From Jiangella mangrovi (lineage in GTDB: Bacteria; Actinomycetota; Actinomycetes; Jiangellales; Jiangellaceae), in contig NZ_JACHMM010000001.1 in the NCBI RefSeq assembly GCF_014204975.1, forward strand, positions 4,154,001-4,218,000: 64,000 nucleotides of DNA, written 5' to 3'. Positions 1-8,320 of this stretch are shown piece after piece. The position numbers and the translations under genes were made by a program. Position 1 is the first letter of the stretch. Each line of letters opens with the position of its first letter. Below the pieces are notes generated by a model that did no database searches, was not told the DNA's origin, and saw nothing but the letters and a program-made list of their open reading frames with translations.

Positions 1-1710
1 CGGCTTCTCGTCGCGGATCGAGTCACGGTTGAGCGGGTCGGCCCAGCCGCGGGTGATGATGCTGGTCGTCGTGCCGCGGGTCGAGCCGGTGCAGGTACTG
101 GAACTCGTCCACGGCAGCTTCACCAGCGCGACGGACAGGTTCGCCCGCGCCTTCGAGGCCGCCATGCGCACCGTCACCTCCGTCGTGCCGGAGAGGTGCA
201 CGTTCTCGGTCAGCGTCGGCGTCGTGTAGAGCAGCCGCTCGGCCGACGGCACCGTCGCCAGCAGGCCCGCGTTGCAGGCGTTGGCGCCGCCGTCGATCAG
301 CGTCTCGGTGGCGTCGTCGCCCAGTGCCAGCGAGGAGAATCCGCCCGCCGTCGCGCCGCCGGACTGCAGGTTCAGCGTCACCGGCGCCGCGTCCGCGTTC
401 GGGTACTCGGTGTACGCGGTCAGCGTGCTGCCGCCGAGCTCGTTGCGGACGATGTGCGCGGTGTTCGTGTCGTCCTCGATGCCGTTGTCCTGGCCGTAGA
501 GGTACTGCGAGAACCAGCGGTTCATCATGTCGGTGGGCGGGTTGCCGCCGTGCCCGCCCTGGTGGAAGTACTCCTGGACGGTGAGGCCCTTCGCCTCCAG
601 CGCCTCGGAGATGCGGACGCTGTGCTCGGGCACGACGTTCCAGTCGTTGAACGCGTGCGCCATCAGCGTGGCGGCGTGCATGTCGTCGAGCTGGTTGAGG
701 TAGTCGCGGCCGGCCCAGAAGTCGTTGTAGTCGCCGGTGACGCGGTCGTGCTCGGCCTGCATCATGGCGCGGACGGTGTCGCGGCAGTACTGCCGCTTCT
801 CCAGGTCGCCGCTGTTGATGTAGTCGAAGAGGAAGTCGATGTCCTCGCCGACCCAGCCGCCCGGGTTCCGCACCAGGCCGTTGGACCGGTAGTAGTGGTA
901 GTACGACGTGTTCGGCGCGACCGGGATGATCACCTCGAGGCCCTCGACGCCGGTGGTCGCGGCGGCGAGCGGGAGCGTGCCGTTGTAGGACGTGCCGGTC
1001 ATGCCGACCTTGCCCGTCGACCAGTCCGCCAGCACCTCCTCGTCACCGTCGACACTCGTGAAGCCGCGCGCGCGGCCGTTCAGCCAGTCCACGACCGCCT
1101 TCGGCGCCAGCGACTCGTTCGGCGCGCCCACCGTCGGGCAGCCCTCGGAGAGGCCGCTGCCGGGCGACTCGGAGTGCACGACGGCGAAGCCGCGCGGCAC
1201 CCACGTGTTGACCTGGCTGGTGGAGATCCGCGGGCTCGTGCTGCCCGGTGCCCGAGGGCCCTCGTTGGTCGGGACCTCCGGCGGCAGCTTCTCCGGCGAG
1301 AGCCGCTGCGGCGGCACTGCGCCCAGCTCGTGGAACACGTTCCAGAGGAACCGGGAGTTCGTGTTCGCCGTGCCCGAGTAGTACGGGCTGGACTCGTAGA
1401 CCACCGGGACGTCGAGACCCTCGGACTCGGTCTCGGCCGGCCGGGTGACGTCGACGTGCATGCGGTCGAGCTTGCCGTCGCCGTCGGTGTCGAACTCCGT
1501 CTCGACCCAGAGCTCCTGCTGGATGAACGGTCCGGTGAAGACCGGCTGGGCGAGCCCGTCCACGAATGTCGGCTCGGCGGGCGCGGGGGCGGGTGCCGGC
1601 GCAGGGGCGGCGTTGGCCGCCGCCCCGTGGGCTGTGAGCAGTGCGGCGGTACAGACGCCGGCGGCGGCGAGTGCCGCGCCGGCTCTGGTCCGGGTTCCGC
1701 GCAGGGCCAT
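1..1710 (-). CDS. Secreted Xaa-Pro dipeptidyl-peptidase (peptidase S15), C-terminus outside the window
   Basis: An exported serine peptidase that removes X-Pro dipeptides from peptide N-termini. About 570 codons are visible. The ATG at 1710 begins a signal peptide (Arg-rich start, Ala/Leu core) followed by an Ala-Pro linker near residues 35-44. The S15/CocE alpha/beta-hydrolase core shows the nucleophile motif GTSYNG near residue 238, the acid region AFNDWN near 353 and the His region HQGGHGG near 383. The beta-sandwich C-terminal domain follows and is cut by the window edge. The signal peptide and all three catalytic regions make the family call firm. Substrate preference is inferred from the family. 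Confidence 0.9.
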   Translation of the reverse strand, partial: MALRGTRTRAGAALAAAGVCTAALLTAHGAAANAAPAPAPAPAPAEPTFVDGLAQPVFTGPFIQQELWVETEFDTDGDGKLDRMHVDVTRPAETESEGLDVPVVYESSPYYSGTANTNSRFLWNVFHELGAVPPQRLSPEKLPPEVPTNEGPRAPGSTSPRISTSQVNTWVPRGFAVVHSESPGSGLSEGCPTVGAPNESLAPKAVVDWLNGRARGFTSVDGDEEVLADWSTGKVGMTGTSYNGTLPLAAATTGVEGLEVIIPVAPNTSYYHYYRSNGLVRNPGGWVGEDIDFLFDYINSGDLEKRQYCRDTVRAMMQAEHDRVTGDYNDFWAGRDYLNQLDDMHAATLMAHAFNDWNVVPEHSVRISEALEAKGLTVQEYFHQGGHGGNPPTDMMNRWFSQYLYGQDNGIEDDTNTAHIVRNELGGSTLTAYTEYPNADAAPVTLNLQSGGATAGGFSSLALGDDATETLIDGGANACNAGLLATVPSAERLLYTTPTLTENVHLSGTTEVTVRMAASKARANLSVALVKLPWTSSSTCTGSTRGTTTSIITRGWADPLNRDSIRDEKP

Positions 1711-1831
1711 GAGCGGTCCTTCCTCGAAGAGCGGGAATCCTCGGAACCTAGTGGGGCGCCAGTGCAATGTCATCCGACACCTGTCGCATGACAAGCGAGG
1801 TCAACGCGACAGAAGGTGGACGCCGTCAGCG

Positions 1832-3451
1832 TCAGTGAGCGCGGAACCAGCGGTGCCCGTACGGCTCCAGCTCGAGGTCCTCGCCGGGGACGGCGTCGTC
1901 GGCGCCGAACAGGTCGGTCAGCCGTTCCCAGCCGTCGTCGCCGGGGAGCTTCACGGACGCCGTCCTGCCAGAGAGGTTGTGTACGGCGACGATGGTGCGG
2001 TCCTGCCAGTCGCAGCGGTGCGCCAGCACCGGGCCGGAGGCCTCGATCAGCGTCAGCCGGCCCCAGCCGAACTCGGGGCACTCCTTGCGCCGCCGGATCA
2101 GCCGCTCCATCCAGTTCAGCAGCGAGTCCGGGTCGCGCCGCTGCGCCTCGACGGTGACGGTGACCTCGGCGGGCAGCGGCCGGGCCAGCCGGGCGCCGTC
2201 GGGGGCGGTGGAGAAGCCGGCGTGCCGCTCCCCCGACCACTGCATGGGCGAGCGCACGCTGAGCCGGCCCGGGATGTCGAGGTTCTCGGACATGCCGATC
2301 TCCTCGCCGTAGAACAGCGCCGGCGTGCCGGGCAGCGAGAACGCCAGCGAGTAGACCAGGCGGATCCGCCGCTCGTCGCCGTCGAGCATGCTCGGGAGCC
2401 GCCGCCGGATCCCCCGTCCGTACAGCTGCAGGTCCGGCTCCGGCCCGAACGCGGCGAACACCTCGGCCCGCTCCTTGTCGGAGAGCTGGTCCAGCGACAG
2501 CTCGTCGTGGTTGCGGACGAAGTTCACCCGCTGGCAGTCGTCGGGGAGGTCCGGCTGCGCCTTCAGCGCCTTGCCGAGCGGCCCGGCGTCTTCGCGGACC
2601 AGCGACAGGTACAGCGCCTGGTTGACGGTGAAGTCGAACGCCATGGTCAGCTCGTCGCCGGTCTCGCCGTAGAACTCCAGCGCCTGCTTCGGCGGCAGGT
2701 TGACCTCGCCCAGCAGGATCGCGTCGCCGCGCCGGCGGGTCAGGTAGGCGCGCAGGTCGCGGATCAGCTCGTGCGGCTCCTGCCGTCCGGCCGTCGCGCC
2801 GTCGGCCTCCTCGACCATGAACGGGACCGCGTCGACGCGGAAGCCGGAGAGCCCGAGCGCCAGCCAGAAGCCCGCGACCTGCGCGATCTCGTCGCGGACC
2901 TCGGGGTTGGCCGTGTTCAGGTCCGGCTGCTCGGTGTAGAAGCGGTGGTAGTACCACTGCTGCGCCTGGTCGTCCCACGCCCAGGTCGACCGCTCCTCGC
3001 CGGGGAAGACGAGGTCCTTCGGCTTCTCCTCCGGCTTGTCGTCGCTCCAGACGTAGAAGTCGTGGAACGGCGCGTCGCGGCCCTTGCGTGCGGAGACGAA
3101 CCACGGGTGGCGGTGCGACGTGTGGTTGAGGACGAGGTCGACGATGACCCGGATGCCGCGGTCCTGCGCCGTCCGCACCATCTCGACGAACGCGCCCAGC
3201 GTGCCGAGCCGTTCGTCGACGCCGTAGAAGTCGACGATGTCGTAGCCGTCGTCGCGCTCCGGCGACGGGTAGAACGGCATCAGCCACAGGCAGGTCACGC
3301 CGAGGCCCTCGAGGTAGTCGATCCGCTCGGTCAGGCCCGCGAGGTCGCCGCAGCCGTCGCCGTCGCCGTCCATGAAGGTCTGGACGTCCAGGCAGTAGAC
3401 GACGGCGTTCTTCCACCACAGGTCGCCGGCCGCGCGGCGCCGGCGGCTCAC
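1832..3451 (-). CDS. GH13 alpha-amylase/trehalose-synthase-like enzyme
   Basis: A 539-residue cytoplasmic glycoside hydrolase family 13 enzyme with no signal peptide. All four GH13 signature regions are present: DLVLNH near residue 103, GFRVDAVPF near 204 (nucleophile Asp), LGEVN near 246 (acid/base Glu) and RNHDE near 313. The length and the start of the fold (WWKNAVVYCLDVQTFMDGDG) resemble the TreS/GH13_16-like group, but the exact reaction (alpha-glucan hydrolysis or maltose-trehalose transfer) cannot be fixed. The GTG start at 3451 overlaps the upstream flavoprotein stop (GTGA), so the two are translationally coupled. Longer in-frame extensions lie inside the upstream gene and were rejected. 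Confidence 0.88.
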   Translation of the reverse strand: MSRRRRAAGDLWWKNAVVYCLDVQTFMDGDGDGCGDLAGLTERIDYLEGLGVTCLWLMPFYPSPERDDGYDIVDFYGVDERLGTLGAFVEMVRTAQDRGIRVIVDLVLNHTSHRHPWFVSARKGRDAPFHDFYVWSDDKPEEKPKDLVFPGEERSTWAWDDQAQQWYYHRFYTEQPDLNTANPEVRDEIAQVAGFWLALGLSGFRVDAVPFMVEEADGATAGRQEPHELIRDLRAYLTRRRGDAILLGEVNLPPKQALEFYGETGDELTMAFDFTVNQALYLSLVREDAGPLGKALKAQPDLPDDCQRVNFVRNHDELSLDQLSDKERAEVFAAFGPEPDLQLYGRGIRRRLPSMLDGDERRIRLVYSLAFSLPGTPALFYGEEIGMSENLDIPGRLSVRSPMQWSGERHAGFSTAPDGARLARPLPAEVTVTVEAQRRDPDSLLNWMERLIRRRKECPEFGWGRLTLIEASGPVLAHRCDWQDRTIVAVHNLSGRTASVKLPGDDGWERLTDLFGADDAVPGEDLELEPYGHRWFRAH

Positions 3452-4431
3452 GCCGTCACCGCCGTCGTCGCCGTCGTCGTCGTTGAGAGGACGCGTTCGC
3501 CGAACGCGTCGATGAATCGGGCCTGCTCCTGTCCGACGTGGTGGACGTAGACGGTGCCGAAGCCGAGCTCGCCGAGGCGTTCGATGTGGTCGGCGAGCCG
3601 GGCGAGGTCGGCGGTGACGAGGACGCTGCCGCGGACGTCGTCGGGACGGACGTGCTTGGCGGCCTCGTCGAACTCCTCGACCGTCGCGAGGTCCCAGCAC
3701 AGCGGCGGCGAGAACACGTTCGTCCGCCACTGGTCGTGGGCTATCGAGAGCGCCTCGTCCTCGTCGGGCGCCCAGCTGACGTGGATCTGGACGGCGAGCG
3801 GCTTGCCGACGCCGCCGTTGGCCCTGAAGTCGTGGACGACGCGTTCGAGCGTGGCGGTGGGCTGGCCGACGGTGACGAGGCCGTCGGCCCACTCGGCGGC
3901 CCAGCCGGCGGTCTCGGGGCTGACGGCGGTGGCATAGAGCGGCGGCGGTGTGGGTGGTCTGGTCCAGAGCCTGGCCCGGTCGACGGTGACCAGCCCGCGG
4001 TGGGTGACCTCGTCGCCGTCGAGCAGGGCTCTCATGATGTCCACGCACTCGCGCAGGCGGGCGTTGCGGGTGGGCTTGTCCGGCCAGGGCTCGCCGGTGA
4101 CGTGCTCGTTGAGGTTCTCACCGCTCCCCAGCGCGACGGCGAACCGGCCCGGGAACATCTCCTCCAGCGTGGCGACGGCCTGCGCGGCGACGACGGGGTG
4201 GTAGCGCTGGCCGGGCGCGCAGACCACGCCGAACGGCAGGTTGGTGGTTGCCATCGCGGCACCGAGCCAGGCGAAGGAGAAGCCGGACTCCCCTTGCCGC
4301 GCGCTCCACGGCGCCAGGTGGTCCGACGACCACACCGCCTGGAAACCGGCCTGCTCCGCCTGCCGGACGTCGGCCAGCAGGCGGCTCGGCGGGATCTGCT
4401 CGTGCGACGCGTGCCAGCCGACGACGGGCAT
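3448..4431 (-). CDS. LLM class flavin-dependent oxidoreductase (TIGR03885-like)
   Basis: A 327-residue luciferase-like monooxygenase-fold (TIM barrel) protein. It begins GWHASHEQIPPSRLL and has the typical LLM features: WSSDHLAPW, GVVCAPGQRYHP and FAVALGSGENLNEHV. It resembles the subfamily modelled as probable non-F420 flavin oxidoreductase, members of which are often found beside GH13 enzymes; that is from memory of the family and was not searched. It overlaps the GH13 gene by four bases and is probably the first gene of the pair. Its substrate is unknown. Confidence 0.85.
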   Translation of the reverse strand: MPVVGWHASHEQIPPSRLLADVRQAEQAGFQAVWSSDHLAPWSARQGESGFSFAWLGAAMATTNLPFGVVCAPGQRYHPVVAAQAVATLEEMFPGRFAVALGSGENLNEHVTGEPWPDKPTRNARLRECVDIMRALLDGDEVTHRGLVTVDRARLWTRPPTPPPLYATAVSPETAGWAAEWADGLVTVGQPTATLERVVHDFRANGGVGKPLAVQIHVSWAPDEDEALSIAHDQWRTNVFSPPLCWDLATVEEFDEAAKHVRPDDVRGSVLVTADLARLADHIERLGELGFGTVYVHHVGQEQARFIDAFGERVLSTTTTATTAVTA

Positions 4432-4490
4432 GCTGGGTTCCCCTTCCGGGCTGCGATGGTGTCCCGTCGCTTACCCGGCCGGGCCGCGTT

Positions 4491-5948
4491 CTACGCCAGT
4501 TCGAAGCGGATGGTCCGGGTCTGCGGGTCGGCGGCGGTGAGCCGGGCGCGGACGTCGGTGCCGAGCGGCAGGTTCTGGTCGTCGCGGATGGACGCCTCGA
4601 CGGCGGGCTCGCGGATGGTGACGTCGCCCTTGCGCTGGTCGCGGTCGTCGACCTCGACGACGACGCCGTCGAAGCTCTCGCCGACGTGCGCGCGCAGCAC
4701 GGCCGCCTCGACGAGGTCGAGCACCGCCCGCTCGTACTGGTTCGCCCGCCGCGTCGACCCCTGCATGGTCTTCGGCAGCTCGCCGAGCCGCTCGACGACC
4801 CAGCCGGGGACCTCGTCGCCGTTGCTGAGGGCGACGCTGATCTCGAGCGCGTACCGGTCGACCAGGCGGCGCAGCGGCGCCGTCACGTGCGCGTAGTCGG
4901 CGGCGATGGCCGAGTGGCCGGTGTGCTCGGGCAGCTCGCCGGCGAACCCGACGTAGCCGGAACCGCGCAGCAGCCGCGTGCACGCGACCAGCATGGCGGC
5001 GTGGCTGGACGTGGCGGGGTCGAGCGAACGGACGAACTCCGGGTAGCTCTGGTTCTCGGGCCAGTCGATGCGCAGCGCCCTGGCGGTGCGGCGGAGCCGC
5101 TTCACGTCGCGGGGGTCGGCGGGGGCGAGGGTGCGGAGCAGGCCGGTCCTGTTGCCGACCATCAGCTTCGCCGCCGTCATGCCCGTCAGCAGCGAGATCT
5201 GGGCGTTCCACTGCTCGACCGGGTGCTGCTGACGGAATGCCAGCGACCAGTGGTCGCCGTCGACGCGCACCTCCTGCTCGGGCAGTGGGAGCGAGACCCC
5301 GCCGCGCTCGGCCTCTTTCTGGAGGCGTCGCTCGCCGACCTCTTTCAGCAGGGTGAAGACCGGGTCGGCGGTGCCTTGGTCGAGCTGCTGCTGCACGGCC
5401 TCGTAGGAGAGCTTGGCCCGGCTGCGCACGAGCGCCCGTTCGACGCGGCCCGCCACGGTGTCGCCGTCGCCGTCGAGCTCGATGGTCCAGAGCAGCGCCG
5501 GGCGGACCTGGTCGGCCAGCAGCGAGGCGGCGTCCTCGGAGAGCGCCTTCGGGTAGAGCGGGACCTTCGAGTCGGCGCCGTAGAGCGTCTCGCCCCGCTT
5601 GTGCGCCTCGTCGTCGACCGGGTCGCCCGGCGCGACGAACGCCCCGACGTCGGCGATGGCGTAGAAGACGGTGTACCCGTCCTGGTTGCCGCCGCTGCCC
5701 CGCTCGATGTGCAGCGCCTGGTCGAGATCCTGCGCCGACGCCGGGTCGATGGTGACGAACGGCAGATCGGTGCGGTCTCGCTCTGGTAGCCGGGGATTCT
5801 TGGCCGCCGTCTGGGCGACCTGCTCGACCTCGGGTGGGAAAGTGGGGGTGACCTGGAGCTCCTCCTGGATCGCCCCGATGCCCGCCCGCAGCGTCTCGCC
5901 GTCGGCGGACAACACCTCGTCGCGCAGGCGCACCACACGTCTGGGCAC
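4491..5948 (-). CDS. RNB-domain ribonuclease (RNase II/R family, short form)
   Basis: A 485-residue exoribonuclease-type protein with a central RNB domain and an S1/OB-like C-terminus (about residues 420-485). It lacks the long N-terminal cold-shock domains of RNase R. The metal-binding stretch reads DPASAQDLDQAL near residue 68. Aligned with E. coli RNase II, three of the four Asp residues are kept and the fourth is Gln, a variant I associate with actinobacterial members. It stands alone, divergent from the tandem genes at 6.0 kb. The likely role is 3'-5' RNA degradation in the cytoplasm. Confidence 0.88.
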   Translation of the reverse strand: MPRRVVRLRDEVLSADGETLRAGIGAIQEELQVTPTFPPEVEQVAQTAAKNPRLPERDRTDLPFVTIDPASAQDLDQALHIERGSGGNQDGYTVFYAIADVGAFVAPGDPVDDEAHKRGETLYGADSKVPLYPKALSEDAASLLADQVRPALLWTIELDGDGDTVAGRVERALVRSRAKLSYEAVQQQLDQGTADPVFTLLKEVGERRLQKEAERGGVSLPLPEQEVRVDGDHWSLAFRQQHPVEQWNAQISLLTGMTAAKLMVGNRTGLLRTLAPADPRDVKRLRRTARALRIDWPENQSYPEFVRSLDPATSSHAAMLVACTRLLRGSGYVGFAGELPEHTGHSAIAADYAHVTAPLRRLVDRYALEISVALSNGDEVPGWVVERLGELPKTMQGSTRRANQYERAVLDLVEAAVLRAHVGESFDGVVVEVDDRDQRKGDVTIREPAVEASIRDDQNLPLGTDVRARLTAADPQTRTIRFELA

Positions 5949-6037
5949 TGCCGGTCCTCCCCCGTCGTTCCGTTCGGCCGTGGACAGCCTCTCATGGGGG
6001 TGTCACGAACCGCCCGCGGAATCCACCCACAGGAGGT

Positions 6038-6601
6038 GTGAGCTGGCTGGCCTACGTCGACGAGTCGATCCGCACCGACGACGGCGTCTACGTCCTCGCC
6101 GCGGTGGCGCTCGACGCCGCCGACGGCGAGTCCGTCCGCGACGCCGTGCGCTCGTTGGAGCCCCGGCCCGGACGACGCTTCCACTGGCGCGACAAGGAGC
6201 ACTTCGAGCGTGTCCAGGCTGCCGAGCTCCTCGCGCAGCTTCCCGTCATCCCGATCGTGGTCATCGGCGCGCCGGTCGACCCCCGCCGCCAGGAGCGCGC
6301 GCGACGGCATTGCCTGGCCGCGCTGCTGTTCGAACTGGCGACCGCCGGGGTGGACGAGGTGTGCCTGGAGACACGTAACCCCGTGGCGGACCGGCGCGAT
6401 CTCGACGTCATCGGTGGATTCCGTGTCCGCGGGATGATCCCTGCGACCGTGCGCATCGGCCACGCCCGCCCCGGCGAGGAGCCCCTGCTGTGGGCCGCGG
6501 ATGTGATCGCACGCGCCATCAGCGCCGCGGAAGGGCGTGAGTCGGCTTACCGCAAGTTGATCAGCGCGGCCCTGACCGAGCTCCGGATCCGGCTCGATTG
6601 A
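6038..6601 (+). CDS. DUF3800-like protein, tandem copy 1
   Basis: A 187-residue protein opening SWLAYVDESIRTDDGVYVLA, the Asp-Glu-Ser start seen in DUF3800 (RNase H-like fold) proteins. It also has an FHWRD motif near residue 48 and a C-terminal LLWAADVIARAISAAEG helix. It is the first of three paralogues. The leader and first ~110 coding bases are nearly identical to copies 2 and 3, while residues 50-80 differ. The GTG start sits one base after AGGAGG, unusually close, so a start at the CTG of codon 4 is possible. Function is unknown; nuclease-like activity is an inference from the fold. Confidence 0.75.
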   Translation: MSWLAYVDESIRTDDGVYVLAAVALDAADGESVRDAVRSLEPRPGRRFHWRDKEHFERVQAAELLAQLPVIPIVVIGAPVDPRRQERARRHCLAALLFELATAGVDEVCLETRNPVADRRDLDVIGGFRVRGMIPATVRIGHARPGEEPLLWAADVIARAISAAEGRESAYRKLISAALTELRIRLD

Positions 6602-6606
6602 CCCCG

Positions 6607-6727
6607 GAAAGCGCGGAACCGAGGTCCGGGTATGCCCCCGGGGTCCTCGGCCCACTTCCGATCCCACCGCAGAAGGATCAGCTTCGCGTTCCAGCCTATC
6701 AGCGTCGACCCGCGGCAGAAAGCGAAG
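6607..6727 (+). repeat. Intergenic hairpin repeat, copy 1
   Basis: The stretch after DUF3800-like copy 1 carries a conserved unit beginning GAAAGCGCGGAACCGAGG. It contains a hairpin at 6619-6650 with arms CCGAGG/CCTCGG plus further GC pairs around a TATG loop. The rest of the unit (GATCAGCTTCGCGTTCC and onward) recurs in copy 2. No poly-T follows. It could act as a GC-rich terminator or as a recombination arm. Confidence 0.8.
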
Positions 6728-6784
6728 CCGACATCCTCTCGTGGTGCCGTCACGAACCGTCCGCGAAATCCACCCACAGGAGAT

Positions 6785-7348
6785 GTGAGCTGGCTGGCGT
6801 ACGTCGACGAGTCGATCCGCACCGACGACGGCGTCTACGTGCTCGCCGCGGTGGCGCTCGACGCCGCCGACGACGAGTCCGTCCGCGACGCCATGCGGAC
6901 ACTGGAGCCGCGTCCCGGACGACGCTTCCACTGGCGCGACCGGCTACCGGACGCGCGCAGTGCGGCCGCTGGCGTCATCGCCGGGCTACCGGTGCTGGCC
7001 GTCGCCGTCATCGGCTCCCCCGTCGATCCACGCCGGCAGGAGCGGGCTCGGCGGCAATGCCTGGAGGTGTTGCTGTTCGAGCTGGGCTCGGCCGGTGTGC
7101 AGGCAGTCCGGCTGGAGTCTCGCAACTCCGTGGCCGACCGCCGCGACTCGGAGGTCATCGCACGCTTCCGATCACGCGGCTTGGTCCCAGCCGCCCTCCC
7201 GGTCCATCACGTCCGGGCCGGCGAGGAGCCGCTGCTGTGGGCGGCCGACATCGTCGCCGGCGCGATCAGCGCCGCGGAGGGGCGTGAGCCGGCTTACCGC
7301 GAGCTGATCAGCGGCGCACTGACCGAACTCCCGATCCGGCTCGATTGA
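6785..7348 (+). CDS. DUF3800-like protein, tandem copy 2
   Basis: A 187-residue paralogue of the preceding gene. The GTG at 6785 is chosen by alignment with copies 1 and 3; a longer in-frame extension starting at 6632 only translates the intergenic repeat. It keeps YVDES, FHWRD and LLWAADIVAGAISAAEG. It is the most divergent copy in the middle (GSAGVQAVRLESRNSVADRRDSEV). The SD reads AGGAGA and again lies almost against the start codon. Function unknown. Confidence 0.73.
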   Translation: MSWLAYVDESIRTDDGVYVLAAVALDAADDESVRDAMRTLEPRPGRRFHWRDRLPDARSAAAGVIAGLPVLAVAVIGSPVDPRRQERARRQCLEVLLFELGSAGVQAVRLESRNSVADRRDSEVIARFRSRGLVPAALPVHHVRAGEEPLLWAADIVAGAISAAEGREPAYRELISGALTELPIRLD

Positions 7349-7352
7349 CCCC

Positions 7353-7463
7353 AGAAAGCGCGGAACCGAGGTCCGGGTATACCCCCGGGGTCCTCGGCCC
7401 ACTTCCGATCCAACCGCAGAAGGATCAGCTTCGCGTTCCAGCCTATCAGCGTCGACCGGCGGC
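7353..7463 (+). repeat. Intergenic hairpin repeat, copy 2
   Basis: This 111-bp unit is nearly identical to copy 1. Its hairpin at 7366-7397 again has CCGAGG/CCTCGG arms, here with a TATAC loop. It is followed directly by another unit starting at about 7464, making a tandem pair with a 111-bp period. Confidence 0.82.
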
Positions 7464-7545
7464 AGAAAGCGCGGAACCGAGGTCCGGGTATACCCCCGGG
7501 GTCCTCGGCCCACTTCCGATCCCACCGCAGAGGGACCGGCTCAGT
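7464..7545 (+). repeat. Intergenic hairpin repeat, copy 3
   Basis: The second unit of the tandem pair, with its hairpin at 7477-7508. It then changes into a different tail (AGAGGGACCGGCTC, then a TAGCAAGATCGCGCTC stretch near 7555) that is shared with the repeat after the third gene. From the end of copy 2 to the next start, 283 bases hold only these repeats and the shared leader. Confidence 0.8.
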
Positions 7546-7631
7546 CACGAACGTAGCAAGATCGCGCTCGGCCGCGCACAGCCTCTCGTGGTGCTGTCAC
7601 GAACCGCCCGCGAAATCCACCCACAGGAGGT

Positions 7632-8198
7632 GTGAGCTGGCTGGCCTACGTCGACGAGTCGATCCGCACCGACGACGGCGTCTACGTGCTCGCCGCGGTG
7701 GCGCTCGACGCCGCCGACGGCGAGTCCGTCCGCGACGCCGTGTGCACGCTGCTGCCCACCCGCGGCGGCCCTCGCTTCCACTGGCGCGACGAACGACGCG
7801 CGAGCCGGCTCGCAGCCGCTGCGCTCGTCGCCGCGCAACCGGCCCTCCTCGTGGTGGTGATCGGCACACCAGTCCAGCCGGACCGGCAGGAGCGGGCTCG
7901 ACGACACTGCCTGGGCGCGTTGCTGTTCGAGCTGGCGACCGCCGGGGTGGACGAGGTCTGGCTGGAGTCCCGCAACCAGGTCTCGGACCGGCGCGATCTC
8001 GATGTGATCGGTGGATTCCGGGTCCGTGGCATGCTCCCGCCAGAGCTCCGCATCGGGCACGCGCGCCCTGGCGAGGAACCGTTGCTGTGGGCAGCGGACA
8101 TAGTGGCGGGTGCCATCAGCGCAGCGGAAGGCCACGAAGGGGCCTACCGCGAACTCGTGGAGGGAACCCTGGCCGAGATCCGAATCAGGCTGGGATGA
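7632..8198 (+). CDS. DUF3800-like protein, tandem copy 3
   Basis: A 188-residue third paralogue with the same opening SWLAYVDESIRTDDGVYVLA, FHWRDE near residue 50 and LLWAADIVAGAISAAEG near the end. It is closer to copy 1 than to copy 2 in the C-terminal half (FELATAGVDEVWLESRN). The middle (residues 52-75) is again distinct. Leader and SD match copy 1. Function unknown; see copy 1. Confidence 0.75.
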   Translation: MSWLAYVDESIRTDDGVYVLAAVALDAADGESVRDAVCTLLPTRGGPRFHWRDERRASRLAAAALVAAQPALLVVVIGTPVQPDRQERARRHCLGALLFELATAGVDEVWLESRNQVSDRRDLDVIGGFRVRGMLPPELRIGHARPGEEPLLWAADIVAGAISAAEGHEGAYRELVEGTLAEIRIRLG

Positions 8199-8206
8199 CC
8201 GTCCTG

Positions 8207-8320
8207 AGAAAGCGCGAAGCCGAGGTCCGGGTATCCCCCCGGGGTCCTCGGCTCACTTCCGATCCCACCGCAGAGGGACCAGCTCGTTCACGAGTATAGC
8301 AAGATCGCGCTCAGCTCGCG
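8207..8320 (+). repeat. Intergenic hairpin repeat, copy 4
   Basis: A fourth unit, with its hairpin at 8220-8251. Its tail TAGCAAGATCGCGCTC matches the tail downstream of copy 3. It ends the array and lies between convergent genes, where a bidirectional terminator would be expected. Confidence 0.78.

Noticed and set aside
196-1791. Long plus-strand ORF opposite the S15 peptidase
   Set aside because: It is Arg/Val/Gly-rich low-complexity translation antisense to a gene with clear catalytic motifs.
6632-6784. N-terminal extension of DUF3800-like copy 2
   Set aside because: It encodes only the intergenic repeat; the aligned start of the other copies is at 6785.
6607-8320. CRISPR-like array
   Set aside because: The repeats are long, separated by genes and of irregular spacing, with no short spacers and no cas genes.
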